The translations under genes were made by a program, and so were the position numbers. The notes under the pieces are model-generated. The model ran no database searches and was not told where the DNA came from. It saw only the letters and a program-made list of their open reading frames with translations. Below, piece by piece: positions 50,834 through 60,313 of a stretch of 64,000 bases of DNA. The first letter of the stretch is position 1. Each line of letters opens with the position of its first letter. The DNA is from Bradyrhizobium sp. sBnM-33 (GTDB lineage Bacteria > Pseudomonadota > Alphaproteobacteria > Rhizobiales > Xanthobacteraceae). Where the stretch lies: assembly GCF_032917945.1 (NCBI RefSeq), contig NZ_CP136624.1, forward strand, positions 1,612,001 to 1,676,000. Direction: 5' to 3'.

Positions 50834-53074
50834 ATGACGGGCATTGACCGACCTGGCAAATCGCACGTTGGGGCTGCAGGAGCCGACAGCACGTGGGGAT
50901 CGAGCAGTTTGAGCCCGGAGCCCGGTCCCGCCCCCGGGCAAGGCAGGCAATCATTCGACTCCGTCGTGGAGCGGATGCGCTCCGGGCCTCAAGATAGAAC
51001 GGCGCCGCTCGTGAGCCAGCCACCAACTTCGGGTGTGGCAGCCCCAAGAGGCGACGAGAACAAGGCAGCAAAGCGAAAAATGCGCAGCCTGCTTGAGGAC
51101 CTTGATGCTTGTCGTAATGTGGCCACGCAAGCCCGGAACCCGTCGGAGGCGCAAGAGCTGATCGATCAAGTCGTCAAGGCAGGCTCAGCAGTTCTGGACT
51201 ACTACGCGGGCCTGCCCCGAGATATGGCGCGTAGCATTCTGTCCGACAAGCAGGCTCGCCGACTCCGCGACGAGACGCTCGATGCGGCGGACGAATGCAA
51301 CGCCGTGGCCACGTGGACTATCCACGACTTGGAGGCGAGCAGGAAGAAAGCAGCAGCCGTGCTCGACCAGATGCGCCAATCCAACGCGCCGCCCGGCCAG
51401 CTGAGCCGAGCGGTTTCCAGCGTGGCGAAGCACTACCTGGCCTGCATGGAGTGGTGGGGAAAGAAGGCATTGCGCTCGGAACGGATGCAGTCCGTCTGCG
51501 CGGCCACTGCCAACTTGCCAAGCACTACGCCCGAGATGCGGAAGGCCGAAGAGGCCGCACTACGGCTGCATACCGGCTGGGCACTTAATACGAAGTGCAT
51601 GTATCTGCAATCGCGGATCGCTCTCGCGCAGCTCATGATTGTGCCGCAGGCGAGCACGTTCGGACTAGCCGTGAGGGAAATCCTCATGGGTGAGAACGGG
51701 CGAGTGCGTCTGCTCGGGACCTTCATCGAGGATGTTTTTCCGGCATTCCTCTCGACGGCCGACGCGGTTTTAAACAGCAACGGAGCGGCACTCGACGCAG
51801 AGCACTGCACCGTTCTGGAAGGAGTCATGGAGCGGCTTTCGGAATTTGCGTCAGGGGTGAACGGCATCGTTGCCAGGCTAAGGGATGCCGGAACGGATGC
51901 CGACCTTCCATTGGAACTGTTGAACCAGATCGTGGAAGGTGCATGGGTCACCGCGCACGAAGTCACGCGACTTTTGGCAGTGCAGCCAAAGAGGCCAGTC
52001 CTGATTGAACCGCCTGCCCAGGCTGCGATACCGGAAAATACCGTCTTATTGGCTGAGGGCCACGCGGCGCGCAGGAAGGGGAAAGGCAAGCGCGCACCGG
52101 CCGCAGGCGAGAGGAGTTCAACTGCCGGGCTGCGCGAGCCGCAGCTCGCCAGGCCCGACGCTGCCACGGCCCCGACAGCCAAGGTTATCGTACTCTCGGA
52201 TCTGGGTACGAAGAAACTCGCGAGTGCAGAGGAGGCACGCGCGAGGGCGTCATCATCGGCGACCGGGCACCTGGAGATGTGGCAGGCTCCGCCCTCCAGG
52301 AACGCACTGACGGGATTACTCAAGCGATTGGACGAGCTGCTGCAGTTCGATCTGCCGGCTCAGCAAAGCGCCGTCTCGCAAGCGCGCCAGATGAAGCCCG
52401 AGGACGCCAACCACGTCGTGGATCTCGTCGTTAAGCGCCTGCAGACGCAGGCCGCCGAGATTGAGGCCTGTGTAGCCGCGCTGGAGGAGCCTCGCCGACG
52501 TGGCCTACTCACGCCTGCGCAAGTGCCGGAAGTGCACGAAAAAATAGTCCGGCTTAAGGCGATGTTGTCCGAGGTTCAGGGACAGACAAACTCATTGAAC
52601 GCGCGAAAGGCGGCGATCACGATCGATTGCATGAAGACCTACGCGTTTCCGTCGCAGAAGTACCTTGAACAGTTGCGGGCGGCCGAGGAACTGGCGTCTG
52701 TGGATCCACCGCGCGCCTTGAAGGGCGAGCCAGGGACGCTGTTCGAGATCAAGCTGCAGCCCAAGGCGCTGCGTAGTGGTGCGATGCCAAGCCCGATGTG
52801 GGTGCACATCCATACGAAGCGGCCGGTACATGCGTGGCAGTTGGCGTCGCTGGGTGACGCCGACTTCGCCGCTTGCCACGTGAAGTCCAATGAACAGCGT
52901 GGCTACAATCGGCATTGGCAGAGCGCCCAAGCTGCGACGGGGCACGAGAACGTTGTGATTCACCGTGGCAAGCTCACGCCTGCGTTCTGTAAGTCGTTGT
53001 TGAGCATTGCCCCGTGGTACCCCCTTCCCGAGGCGGAGCACGCGTCGATGCAGTTCGCGCGCCTCGGGATGTAG
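50834..53074 (+). CDS. candidate type III secreted effector (XopP/RipH (HLK)-like)
   Basis: 746 residues from ATG 50834, chosen because GGAGATGG lies upstream and the open frame before it derives from recombinase debris. The first ~90 residues are Ser/Gly/Pro-rich and flexible (GAAGADSTWGSSSLSPEPGP), as in secretion signals. The rest is helical with repeated Ala/Leu-rich segments. The end has MWVHIHTKRPVHAWQLASLG and AACHVKSNEQRGYN, which resemble the C-terminus of XopP/RipH effectors of Xanthomonas and Ralstonia. No enzymatic motif is seen. Control by the tts-like box supports injection into the legume host cell. Intact. Confidence 0.68.
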   Translation: MTGIDRPGKSHVGAAGADSTWGSSSLSPEPGPAPGQGRQSFDSVVERMRSGPQDRTAPLVSQPPTSGVAAPRGDENKAAKRKMRSLLEDLDACRNVATQARNPSEAQELIDQVVKAGSAVLDYYAGLPRDMARSILSDKQARRLRDETLDAADECNAVATWTIHDLEASRKKAAAVLDQMRQSNAPPGQLSRAVSSVAKHYLACMEWWGKKALRSERMQSVCAATANLPSTTPEMRKAEEAALRLHTGWALNTKCMYLQSRIALAQLMIVPQASTFGLAVREILMGENGRVRLLGTFIEDVFPAFLSTADAVLNSNGAALDAEHCTVLEGVMERLSEFASGVNGIVARLRDAGTDADLPLELLNQIVEGAWVTAHEVTRLLAVQPKRPVLIEPPAQAAIPENTVLLAEGHAARRKGKGKRAPAAGERSSTAGLREPQLARPDAATAPTAKVIVLSDLGTKKLASAEEARARASSSATGHLEMWQAPPSRNALTGLLKRLDELLQFDLPAQQSAVSQARQMKPEDANHVVDLVVKRLQTQAAEIEACVAALEEPRRRGLLTPAQVPEVHEKIVRLKAMLSEVQGQTNSLNARKAAITIDCMKTYAFPSQKYLEQLRAAEELASVDPPRALKGEPGTLFEIKLQPKALRSGAMPSPMWVHIHTKRPVHAWQLASLGDADFAACHVKSNEQRGYNRHWQSAQAATGHENVVIHRGKLTPAFCKSLLSIAPWYPLPEAEHASMQFARLGM

Positions 53075-53263
53075 TTACCTGAGTGTCTCGCGCCAGAGCG
53101 TCGCTGTGGTGACGCCATCAAGCAGACCGTTATCACCGAGAGGAAATCCTCGATGAGCTCGAAGCCGGCGCGGGCTCCCTCGAACAGATCGACAACGGGG
53201 GCCGACTGAAATTCGATCGGGAGCGTCGTGACCCCGACTTCCTTCTGCTTGGCAGCTGAACCG
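53075..53263. other. downstream of the effector gene
   Basis: Short spacer with no supported feature. Confidence 0.4.
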
Positions 53264-53560
53264 TCAAATGCCGGCGATCGGCGGCACACCGCTCGAGGAT
53301 TGGGACGCCCGGAGGTAATTTAGCGCGGTAAGGACTCTCCTCCTGTCGTAGCTGTCGCCTATGAACTGCCGGACATCATCGTTGAGCGAAGCGTCATTGA
53401 GTCGACCGGCGATGGCCTGCTTGTTGTTATCAAAGAGCCAGCGGCCCAAGCCGAGAAGATAATCTACATGGCCCTTGGCGGTGCGCTCAGTGGCCGTCTT
53501 CTTGAGTGCGTTCTCAAGCCCCAAATGAGGGGCGCATCCTCGGCATAAAGAGGCTGCCTT
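53264..53560 (-). pseudogene. fragment resembling a repeat of NopD-like effectors
   Basis: The minus frame ending at 53264 reads GLENALKKTATERTAKGHVD, YLLGLGRWLFDNNKQAIAGR and LNDASLNDDVRQFIGDSYDR. A SERTAxxY...FsxWLxxNxK pattern is typical of repeats in Bradyrhizobium NopD-like SUMO-protease effectors and of integrase core-binding domains. The preceding EDAPLIWG is in another frame, so it is broken. The peptidase domain is absent. Could alternatively be an integrase piece. Confidence 0.4.
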
Positions 53561-54417
53561 CTGCGACGGACGAAATCCCCACTTGATTGGAGCGGCTGCG
53601 GCACCGAAATGCCCGGCATCGCCTTACCGCCGCTACCTTGCGACTACTCGGGAGTAGTCCTCCCAGCGCGGTTGCGTCATGGACATAGGTTCCGGTGGTG
53701 GCGCGCCGACTGGATCAGTGGGGGCTGCCTGCGAGGGTCTGAATTGGCAAATTCGCCCAGCTGGCGCCTAAAGGCCGCCGCATCTGCGGACGAGAACTCC
53801 GGTGTCCTCTCCTGCGGGTCCGCGTTGCCCGATTGTTGATGTAGTCGGTTAGTTAAAGGAGATCCATCCGTTCTCACTTTCGAAAATTTAGGCCGATCCG
53901 AAGCTAGGCTCGGATCTGATGTGGAATTTCAGACGGCAGACCGAGAACGATCAAGGCTTCAACTGCGAATCTGCTTCTGGACGTCGGACCTCAACAACAA
54001 ACCAGCGTACGTTCCCAAGGGGCCGCTTCCAAGCAGCTGAGCATCGGGCACTCCAATGTTCTTCCGGTGTCATCAGCCGTCTTTCGGGCGTCCGGAGACC
54101 ACACTTTGCTATGTGGAGCTGTCGAGAACCTGACGACCCAGCGCTCTTCAGCCGTCCGGCGTCAGGGCAGCATCATGCGCGCGCCTACGATCAAGCGGAG
54201 ACCTTAGCGTGCCGCATTGACTACAACCGAGCGCGCAGTTGTAAGTCCGCAAAACACCTTAAAGGATCATGGTGCAACTTTCTCGCGAGGAGCGTCACAA
54301 AACCGCTCGCCCGATCGATGGCCTTGCGGTCTCATTTGTTGATTCCGGGGGAGCGCACGGGATGATGCCTTTAGCTCGGCCGCTAACCGGACGCGGCGAG
54401 GGGCTCTCTAGGATTAG
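53561..54417. other. ~860 bases without a supported gene
   Basis: Only short frames. No promoter element or repeat recognised. Confidence 0.4.
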
Positions 54418-55260
54418 GTGCTGTGGACTTTTGGGGATTCCCTTGAGGCGGCAATCAGATTCAAGGCTGCTTTTTGGGGGACAGTCTTGGGTGTGATGGA
54501 CGGCTTGGTCTTGAGCGACGCGGCGTGGGATCGGATAGGGCCACTGATCATCGGCCGGCCCGATCAAAGGGGATCGACGGGACGCGACCACCGGATGTCG
54601 TGGAGGGCGTCCTTTGGATTGTGCGCACGGGTGCTCCCTGGCGTGATCTTCCAGAGCTGTTTGGCGATTGGAACAGCGTTTTCCGGCCCTTCAGTCGCTG
54701 AACACCCAGGTTGTTTGGTGGCGAATCTTCGAGGCGATGTCCGCTAATCCGGACTTCGAATACCTGATCGTTGATTCCACCATCGTCCGAGCCCATCAGC
54801 ACGCTGCCGGGGCTAAAAAAAGGGCCTGAAGATCGAGCCATCGGCCGTTCTCGCGATGGCCTGAGCACCAAGATCCACATGGTCGTCCGAGGCTTGGGAT
54901 GCCCGTGCGGCTCATACTAACTGCGGGTCAGAACGGTGATACACCGCAAGCCGCAGCCTTGATAGAGGGATTATCCGCCGAAGTCGTCATGGCTGACACG
55001 GCCTATGACGCGGACCACTTACGCCTAGCCAACGCCCGCCAAGAGCGGACTGTCATTCCCAACAACCGGTCACGGGGGCTCAAATATCCGCTCGACAAGC
55101 ATCTCTACGCCCAGAAACATCGTGTGGAATGCGGCTTCAGCAAGCTCAAGCAGTTCCGACGCGTAGCAACCCGCCTCGAAAAACCGCCCGAAGCGATTGC
55201 GCCGTCGTCACTCTCCAGCCATCATGCTCTGGATGTGAAATAAGTGTCCACACGACCCAT
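54418..55260 (+). mobile_element. IS5-family (IS427-like) element, frameshifted
   Basis: Ends carry related TGTGGAC-type termini (left near 54421, right near 55250). Coding passes through several frames: MDGLVLSDAAWDRIGPLIIG from 54495, VEGVLWIVRTGAPWRDLPEL, then EYLIVDSTIVRAHQHAAGAK (first DDE Asp), then from 54900 RLILTAGQNGDTPQAAALIE and VVMADTAYDADHLRLA (second Asp), and HRVECGFSKLKQFRRVATRL (Glu). At least three frameshifts. It shares both ends with the deleted copy at ~46 kb. Confidence 0.78.
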
Positions 55261-55348
55261 CTGCTTAGTACCTATCAAACCCGCAGAAGCTGACGAATTC
55301 GCTTCCGTGCGTCCAGCTGGCAATTGTGCGACACGCTCTCCGATATCC

Positions 55349-55933
55349 TTACGATCTACGAGTCTCTGCGAGTCGCAAGAAGTTCATCAGTAGCAGCTGC
55401 CCTTGTTGAGTGAGTATCGATTCCGGGTGGAACTGCACGCCATAGGTCGGGTGAGAGCGATGTGCGAGGGCCATGATCTCGCCTTCGTCCGAACGCGCTG
55501 TCACTGCGAGTTGCGGTGCGCATGACCCGTCGAGCTCAACAACAAGCGAATGGTAGCGTCCAACGCAGAGTGGGGACGAAAGGTCCTTGAACAGTCCGCG
55601 GCCGTCATGGGCTACGTATGAGGACCGGCCGTGCATGGGACGACGTGCACGCGCCACGCGTCCGCCGAACGCGCTCCCAATGCACTGGTGTCCGAGGCAG
55701 ATGCCCAGAATTGGGACGCGACCTGACAGTTCGCGGATGACGGCGGTCGAGATTCCGGCCTGAAGTGGTGTGCAGGGACCAGGGGAGAGGACCACGGCGC
55801 GCGGCTTGAGGCCGGTAAGGTCGCTGACGCTGACGGCGTCGTTCCGTATCACTGCCGTTGCTGCACCTAGCTTGCGGAAATAGCGGGCAATGTTGAAGAC
55901 AAAGGAGTCGTAGTTGTCGATGATGACAATCAA
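55349..55933 (-). CDS. pabA: aminodeoxychorismate/anthranilate synthase glutamine amidotransferase
   Basis: 194 residues, full length. Class I amidotransferase: oxyanion loop VVLSPGPCTPLQAG, nucleophile Cys in ILGICLGHQCIG, and His/Glu in YGVQFHPESILT. It supplies ammonia to the PabB partner encoded just upstream; the ATG overlaps the pabB stop by 4 bases. The sequence alone could be TrpG as well; the partner's PIKGT motif decides for p-aminobenzoate synthesis. Confidence 0.88.
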   Translation of the reverse strand: MIVIIDNYDSFVFNIARYFRKLGAATAVIRNDAVSVSDLTGLKPRAVVLSPGPCTPLQAGISTAVIRELSGRVPILGICLGHQCIGSAFGGRVARARRPMHGRSSYVAHDGRGLFKDLSSPLCVGRYHSLVVELDGSCAPQLAVTARSDEGEIMALAHRSHPTYGVQFHPESILTQQGQLLLMNFLRLAETRRS

Positions 55934-57321
55934 AATGCACCACAGCTCCCAGCACGAAATGCGTCAAAGATTCGCTGCGCCTTGGCGAGCGTCTCCTCGT
56001 ATTCGGCCTCTGGATCCGACATCGCCGTGATCCCGCTCCCTGCATAAAACACAGCCAAGTCATCGTCGAATGTGACCGTGCGGATCGCAATGTTCGTATC
56101 CATGTGCCCGTTGAAGCCGATAAAGCCGATCGCCCCGCAATAGACCTCTCGCGCCACCCGCTCGATCTCCGCAATAATTTCCATCGATCGCACCTTGGGC
56201 GCCCCGGTGATGGAGCCGCCGGGAAAGCACGCTCGCAGTAAGGTGACGGCGTCTTCATCTCCGGCAAGTTCACCCGTCACGGTCGACACGAGGTGGTGCA
56301 CTGAGGCATAGGATTCCAGGGCACACAGCGCTGGAACCTCGACCGACTGCGGCGTGCAAACACGTGACAGATCGTTGCGCAGGAGGTCGACGATCATCGT
56401 GTTCTCGGCACGGTCCTTTTCGGACGCGAGGAGGAGTTCAGCGCGGCGCCGGTCGTCCTTGGAATCAGCGGAGCGCGCGATCGTGCCCTTGATCGGGCGC
56501 GTTTCGACCTGCCGTCCATTAAGTTTGAGGAATCGTTCTGGCGAGCTCGAGGCAATGGTCAGCCTGCCATAGCGCAGGAGGGCCGCAAAGGGGGCCGGGT
56601 TCAACGACCGCAGCCGACAATAGAAAGCCAGCGGATCAAATGAGCTCGACAGGCGGGCGCTGAAGCGCTGCGCAATGTTCGCTTGGAAGATGTCGCCAGC
56701 CAGAATCAAGTCGATGACGCGCTGCACCGCCGCAATGTAGCCCTCACGGCTGAAGTTCGAATGCCATGCGCCCGCTGTGGCGGGGAGGTCATTCCGCGGC
56801 GCCCTTGGGCCGGCGAGCCGCGCTGCAAACTCATCGGCCCGACGGCGCGCACGCTCGCGCCGTCGTGCGAGATCCTGCTCCGGCCATCCGGTCGAGACGA
56901 GCCAGCATTTTTCGTCACGGTGGTCGAAGCTGATGACCACATCATAGAAATGCAGGATGGATTGCGGCAACCTCTGACCGGAAATTGCCGGCGCGGGCAG
57001 TCGCTCCAGTGTCCTGTTCAGATCATAAGCAAAGAAGCCGGCCGCACCACCCTGGAACGGCGGCAGATCGGGACGATGCTCTTCGCGGTACCTGGCGAGC
57101 AGGGTGCGAAGAGCTCGCCACGGATTGCCCGCAAGAGTCTCTCCGTTGCAACTCGCCTGTCCGTCCGCGACCATATAGGTGCTGAAGGGGTCGCAGGCCA
57201 TATAGGAGTAGCGCCCGAGCAGCTGCGGTGCAGCGCTATCGAGGAACGTCAGGTGCGGGCGATGCGCGAGACAGCGCATCGCGGTGACAGGCTCAATCCA
57301 CTGCAGTTCGCGGACGTGCAT
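55930..57321 (-). CDS. pabB: aminodeoxychorismate synthase component I
   Basis: 463 residues from ATG 57321 (an in-frame start five codons earlier is possible). Chorismate-binding family signatures are present: VETRPIKGTIARS, with the Lys that marks aminodeoxychorismate synthase rather than anthranilate synthase (PIAGT), FPGGSITGAPKVRSMEIIAE and GFIGFNGHMDTNIAIRT. It converts chorismate to 4-amino-4-deoxychorismate for p-aminobenzoate and folate. No pabC lyase lies next to it. Intact. Confidence 0.9.
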   Translation of the reverse strand: MHVRELQWIEPVTAMRCLAHRPHLTFLDSAAPQLLGRYSYMACDPFSTYMVADGQASCNGETLAGNPWRALRTLLARYREEHRPDLPPFQGGAAGFFAYDLNRTLERLPAPAISGQRLPQSILHFYDVVISFDHRDEKCWLVSTGWPEQDLARRRERARRRADEFAARLAGPRAPRNDLPATAGAWHSNFSREGYIAAVQRVIDLILAGDIFQANIAQRFSARLSSSFDPLAFYCRLRSLNPAPFAALLRYGRLTIASSSPERFLKLNGRQVETRPIKGTIARSADSKDDRRRAELLLASEKDRAENTMIVDLLRNDLSRVCTPQSVEVPALCALESYASVHHLVSTVTGELAGDEDAVTLLRACFPGGSITGAPKVRSMEIIAEIERVAREVYCGAIGFIGFNGHMDTNIAIRTVTFDDDLAVFYAGSGITAMSDPEAEYEETLAKAQRIFDAFRAGSCGAF

Positions 57322-57438
57322 CGCCTTGTCACTCACCGACGATTGGCGTGCTGGTGAGACGCGCTCCGATTACGAATCCCCACCCCGACGAGAGCGACGC
57401 TCGTCTGGCTCCGCAAGGTCTTGAGATCGATTGCCAGG

Positions 57439-57798
57439 TTAACCCCCGCCGGTGGACCCGAAGCGCCCACTACCTTGGCTTACCGCTGCCGTCGAGGCGA
57501 ACCGCGCATCTGTGGCTACATTATAGTCGGCCGCGAACCGCAGCTCCCGGAGGGATCGTACCCGCCTGATCGATTCCTGGTAGAGATCGTGCGCTTTGTA
57601 TGCTGCGAGCTCCGTCTCGTTGTCGAACTCACCATAAACCACCACGTCGATCTCGTTGCCAAGCTGGTCGGTCTTGCGGTTGCGCGCAACCTCGAGCCGG
57701 CGTGCATGCGGGATTGTGGTGAGAAGCGAAAGGCCTTCGATGATTTGGTCGATATGGGCCCGATCTTTGGCGCTGAACAAGACGATGTGACGAATCAT
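57439..57798 (-). CDS. Dabb (stress-responsive A/B barrel) domain protein
   Basis: About 119 residues from ATG 57798 (a start nine codons earlier is weaker). IRHIVLFSAKDRAHIDQIIE, ARRLEVARNRKTDQLGNEID and VVVYGEFDNETELAAYKAHD are the dimeric alpha/beta barrel pattern. The C-terminus runs ~20 residues past the usual end (FASTAAVSQGSGRFG). Small Dabb proteins have varied or unknown roles. Same strand as pabB and ~118 bases upstream, perhaps the same transcript. Confidence 0.8.
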   Translation of the reverse strand: MIRHIVLFSAKDRAHIDQIIEGLSLLTTIPHARRLEVARNRKTDQLGNEIDVVVYGEFDNETELAAYKAHDLYQESIRRVRSLRELRFAADYNVATDARFASTAAVSQGSGRFGSTGGG

Positions 57799-57969
57799 GG
57801 ATGGCCTTAAGGAGTGATGTCGCAAGGAGGTCGCATAACTAGCTTAGGAACGAGCCCGCTGCAACGGCGGGCGGCCGCAAGCCGCCTCGCGCGGCAAAAC
57901 GGTCGAAGGTTTGACGCTCTTGCGCTTCGCCCGCGGTCGGCAACGCAACTCGCCAGATCTCATTCCTGG

Positions 57970-58605
57970 TCAGGACGCGGGAAGGGCGAGGCGCTCAATC
58001 GTTTGAATGTGGCGCGCGAGCAGACTACAGGCCTGGTCGGTGTTGCGCGCTCGCAGGGCTTGCAGAATCAGGCGGTGATCCTGATTGGACCGCGGTCGCC
58101 AGCCGCTACTGCGCGCCACCGCGAACACGACTCGTGAATTTGCAAGCTGTAGTCCGTCGAGGCTCGCGAGCAGGCGCGGCATCGCGCAGGGCGCCACCAG
58201 CGCGTGGTGAAAGGCGCGGTTGGCCATTTCAAAGTCCTGAATCGTTTGGGCATTGTCTCCTTCAATCAGGGCAAGCTCGATCCGTGCCAAATGTCTAGAG
58301 GTGAGCTTTGGCGCCGCATTGCGCAACGCGACCACTTCGAGCGCGGCACGCATCTCGGCGATCTCCTTCACCGAATTGGTATCGAGCGGAGCAACCCGCA
58401 TACCGCGACGGGGCACGCCGACGACAAGCTGTTGGGCCTGAAGTTGCCGAAACGCCTCGCGCACCGGGACGTGGCTGGAGTTGAATTCTCGCGCGACATG
58501 ATCCTGCCGGAGTGGGGCGTCTGGTTGCAGCGCGCCGCTGACAATGCGCGCAGCGATTGCCGCTGCAATGCGACCCGCCATCGTCGTGTTCTCGTCGTCC
58601 GTCAT
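57970..58605 (-). CDS. bioR: GntR-family biotin regulator
   Basis: 211 residues. N-terminal winged helix: AAAIAARIVSGALQPDAPLR and HVAREFNSSHVPVREAFRQL. The C-terminal FCD-type helical domain has EIAEMRAALEVVALRNAAPK and ANRAFHHALVAPCAMPRLLA. In alphaproteobacteria this BioR family represses biotin synthesis genes. A BioR-type box lies right before its own start and another before the divergent bioB, which supports the name. Intact. Confidence 0.88.
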   Translation of the reverse strand: MTDDENTTMAGRIAAAIAARIVSGALQPDAPLRQDHVAREFNSSHVPVREAFRQLQAQQLVVGVPRRGMRVAPLDTNSVKEIAEMRAALEVVALRNAAPKLTSRHLARIELALIEGDNAQTIQDFEMANRAFHHALVAPCAMPRLLASLDGLQLANSRVVFAVARSSGWRPRSNQDHRLILQALRARNTDQACSLLARHIQTIERLALPAS

Positions 58606-58608
58606 AGA

Positions 58609-58619
58609 TTATCTATCAA
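58609..58619. promoter_or_regulatory. BioR box upstream of bioR
   Basis: TTATCTATCAA, four bases from the bioR start codon, matches the BioR consensus TTATCTATAA closely. It would allow autoregulation. Match by eye. Confidence 0.7.
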
Positions 58620-58801
58620 ATTATGCGCCGGCCGTGCGCGACGACTCGGCCGTAGCAATCGAGAATGGCCTCTTTTTGCAGATTTTCTGCAATCCGGGCA
58701 GATTTCCGGGGCCTTTGAGCGTTGACACATCTTTATGTTCGTCTTGGAGAACGCATAGAAGGGTCCAACGGACGGGCACACATAATAAATAATCGACGTC
58801 C

Positions 58802-58812
58802 TTATCTATTAA
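58802..58812. promoter_or_regulatory. BioR box upstream of bioB
   Basis: TTATCTATTAA, 20 bases before the bioB start, matches the BioR consensus. Its position over the likely transcription start or ribosome-site region fits repression of the operon. Match by eye. Confidence 0.75.
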
Positions 58813-58832
58813 AAATTGGGAAGGCAAGTTGT

Positions 58833-59828
58833 ATGGTTGCTGTCGTGGGAGTAGAAGGGAATGACAGGGGCAACGGCGTGCCGGTCCGAAGTGACTGGGG
58901 GCGAGCCGAGGCCGGCGCGCTTTATGGCCTGCCGTTTGCCGACCTGATGTTTCAGGCGCAGAGCATTCATCGCGATAACTTCGATCCAAACCGCGTCGAA
59001 ACAGCAAGCCTGCTCAGCATCAAGACCGGCGGTTGTCCGGAAGACTGCGGCTACTGCGCGCAGAGCGCGCACTACGACACCAGCCTGAAAGCCACCCGCC
59101 TGATGGATCGCGCCGATGTGGTCGTCACTGCGCAGCGCGCCAAGGATGCCGGCGCGACTCGCTTCTGCATGGCCGCCGCCTGGCGCGGTCCAAAAGATCG
59201 CGATCTCGATCAGATCTGCGACATGGTCACCGCGGTTAAAGGGCTTGGCATGGAAACCTGCGTCACGCTCGGCATGCTGACGCCTAAGCAGGCCGCACGG
59301 CTCTCTGAGGCCGGTCTCGACTTCTACAATCACAACGTTGACACCTCGCCGGAGTTCTACGACAAAATCATCACCACCCGCACCCTGCAGGACCGCGTCG
59401 ACACACTTGCGCACGTCCGCGATGCCGGCATCAAGGTGTGCAGTGGCGGCATTATCGGCATGGGCGAGCGCCTCGAGGACCGGCTCGGCATGCTCGTCCT
59501 GCTCGCCAATCTGCCGAGCCATCCGCAAAGCGTGCCAATCAATCTATGGAACGAGGTCACGGGCGTACCGGTCTATGACACCGCGGAGCGCCCCAATCCG
59601 ATCGCGCTGGTGCGCCTGATAGCGACGGCCCGAATCATGATGCCGAAGAGCGTGGTGCGGTTATCCGCCGGACGGCAGTACATGACCGACGAATTGCAGG
59701 CGCTGTGCTTTTTGGCCGGCGCAAATTCGATCTTTATCGGCGATGTACTGTTGACCACCAAGAACCCGCAGCGCGACCGCGACGCGAGTTTGTTGCACCG
59801 GCTCGGCATCACGTCCGGGCTTGCCTGA
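58833..59828 (+). CDS. bioB: biotin synthase
   Basis: 331 residues from ATG 58833, chosen because GGGAAGG lies about nine bases upstream and the frame before it is the regulatory region. Radical SAM cluster site [13 protein letters not shown], the following [12 protein letters not shown], and [15 protein letters not shown] typical of BioB. It inserts sulfur into dethiobiotin as the last step of biotin synthesis. First gene of a bioB-panD-bioF-bioD-bioA operon under BioR. Intact. Confidence 0.95.
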   Translation: MVAVVGVEGNDRGNGVPVRSDWGRAEAGALYGLPFADLMFQAQSIHRDNFDPNRVETASLLSIKTGGCPEDCGYCAQSAHYDTSLKATRLMDRADVVVTAQRAKDAGATRFCMAAAWRGPKDRDLDQICDMVTAVKGLGMETCVTLGMLTPKQAARLSEAGLDFYNHNVDTSPEFYDKIITTRTLQDRVDTLAHVRDAGIKVCSGGIIGMGERLEDRLGMLVLLANLPSHPQSVPINLWNEVTGVPVYDTAERPNPIALVRLIATARIMMPKSVVRLSAGRQYMTDELQALCFLAGANSIFIGDVLLTTKNPQRDRDASLLHRLGITSGLA

Positions 59829-59878
59829 TTGAAAACAGCTAAACGGGCGCTATGCGCAAACTCCGGCTTAGGTGAGAA

Positions 59879-60232
59879 ATGCAGATTACGTTGATGAAAG
59901 GCAAAATCCATCGCGCCTCGGTAACCGAAGCCGATCTGTACCTTGAAGGTTCGATTTCGATTGATCGGGCGCTGCTGGACGCGGCGGGATTCCTGATCAA
60001 CGAGCGCGTCGAAATCTACAACATCGAAACCGGAGCGAGTTTCGCCACCGAGGTGATGGAAGCGCCCCGCGGGTCTGGCGCCATAGATTTGAACGGTGCG
60101 GCTGCGCGGCTCGCGATGCCCGGAGACAAAATTATTATCGTTGCATATGCCTCCTTTGATGAGGCGGAAGCAAAAATCTTCAGGCCGCGTGTTGTGCTGG
60201 TCGACGGAGAAAATCGCATCTTGTCACGTTGA
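59879..60232 (+). CDS. panD: aspartate 1-decarboxylase proenzyme
   Basis: 117 residues. Gly24-Ser25 in [10 protein letters not shown] is the self-cleavage site that forms the pyruvoyl group, and [12 protein letters not shown] and [12 protein letters not shown] are family blocks. It makes beta-alanine from aspartate for pantothenate and CoA. Located 50 bases after bioB within the biotin operon, so CoA-precursor and biotin supply are co-regulated. Intact. Confidence 0.93.
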   Translation: MQITLMKGKIHRASVTEADLYLEGSISIDRALLDAAGFLINERVEIYNIETGASFATEVMEAPRGSGAIDLNGAAARLAMPGDKIIIVAYASFDEAEAKIFRPRVVLVDGENRILSR

Positions 60233-60313
60233 AAGCTAAGGTCGCTGCTGAAGCAGTTGTTCTTAGCGGCCAATGGAATTCTTGCGCGATGGATCGTGAT
60301 CCTGGAGTGAAGA

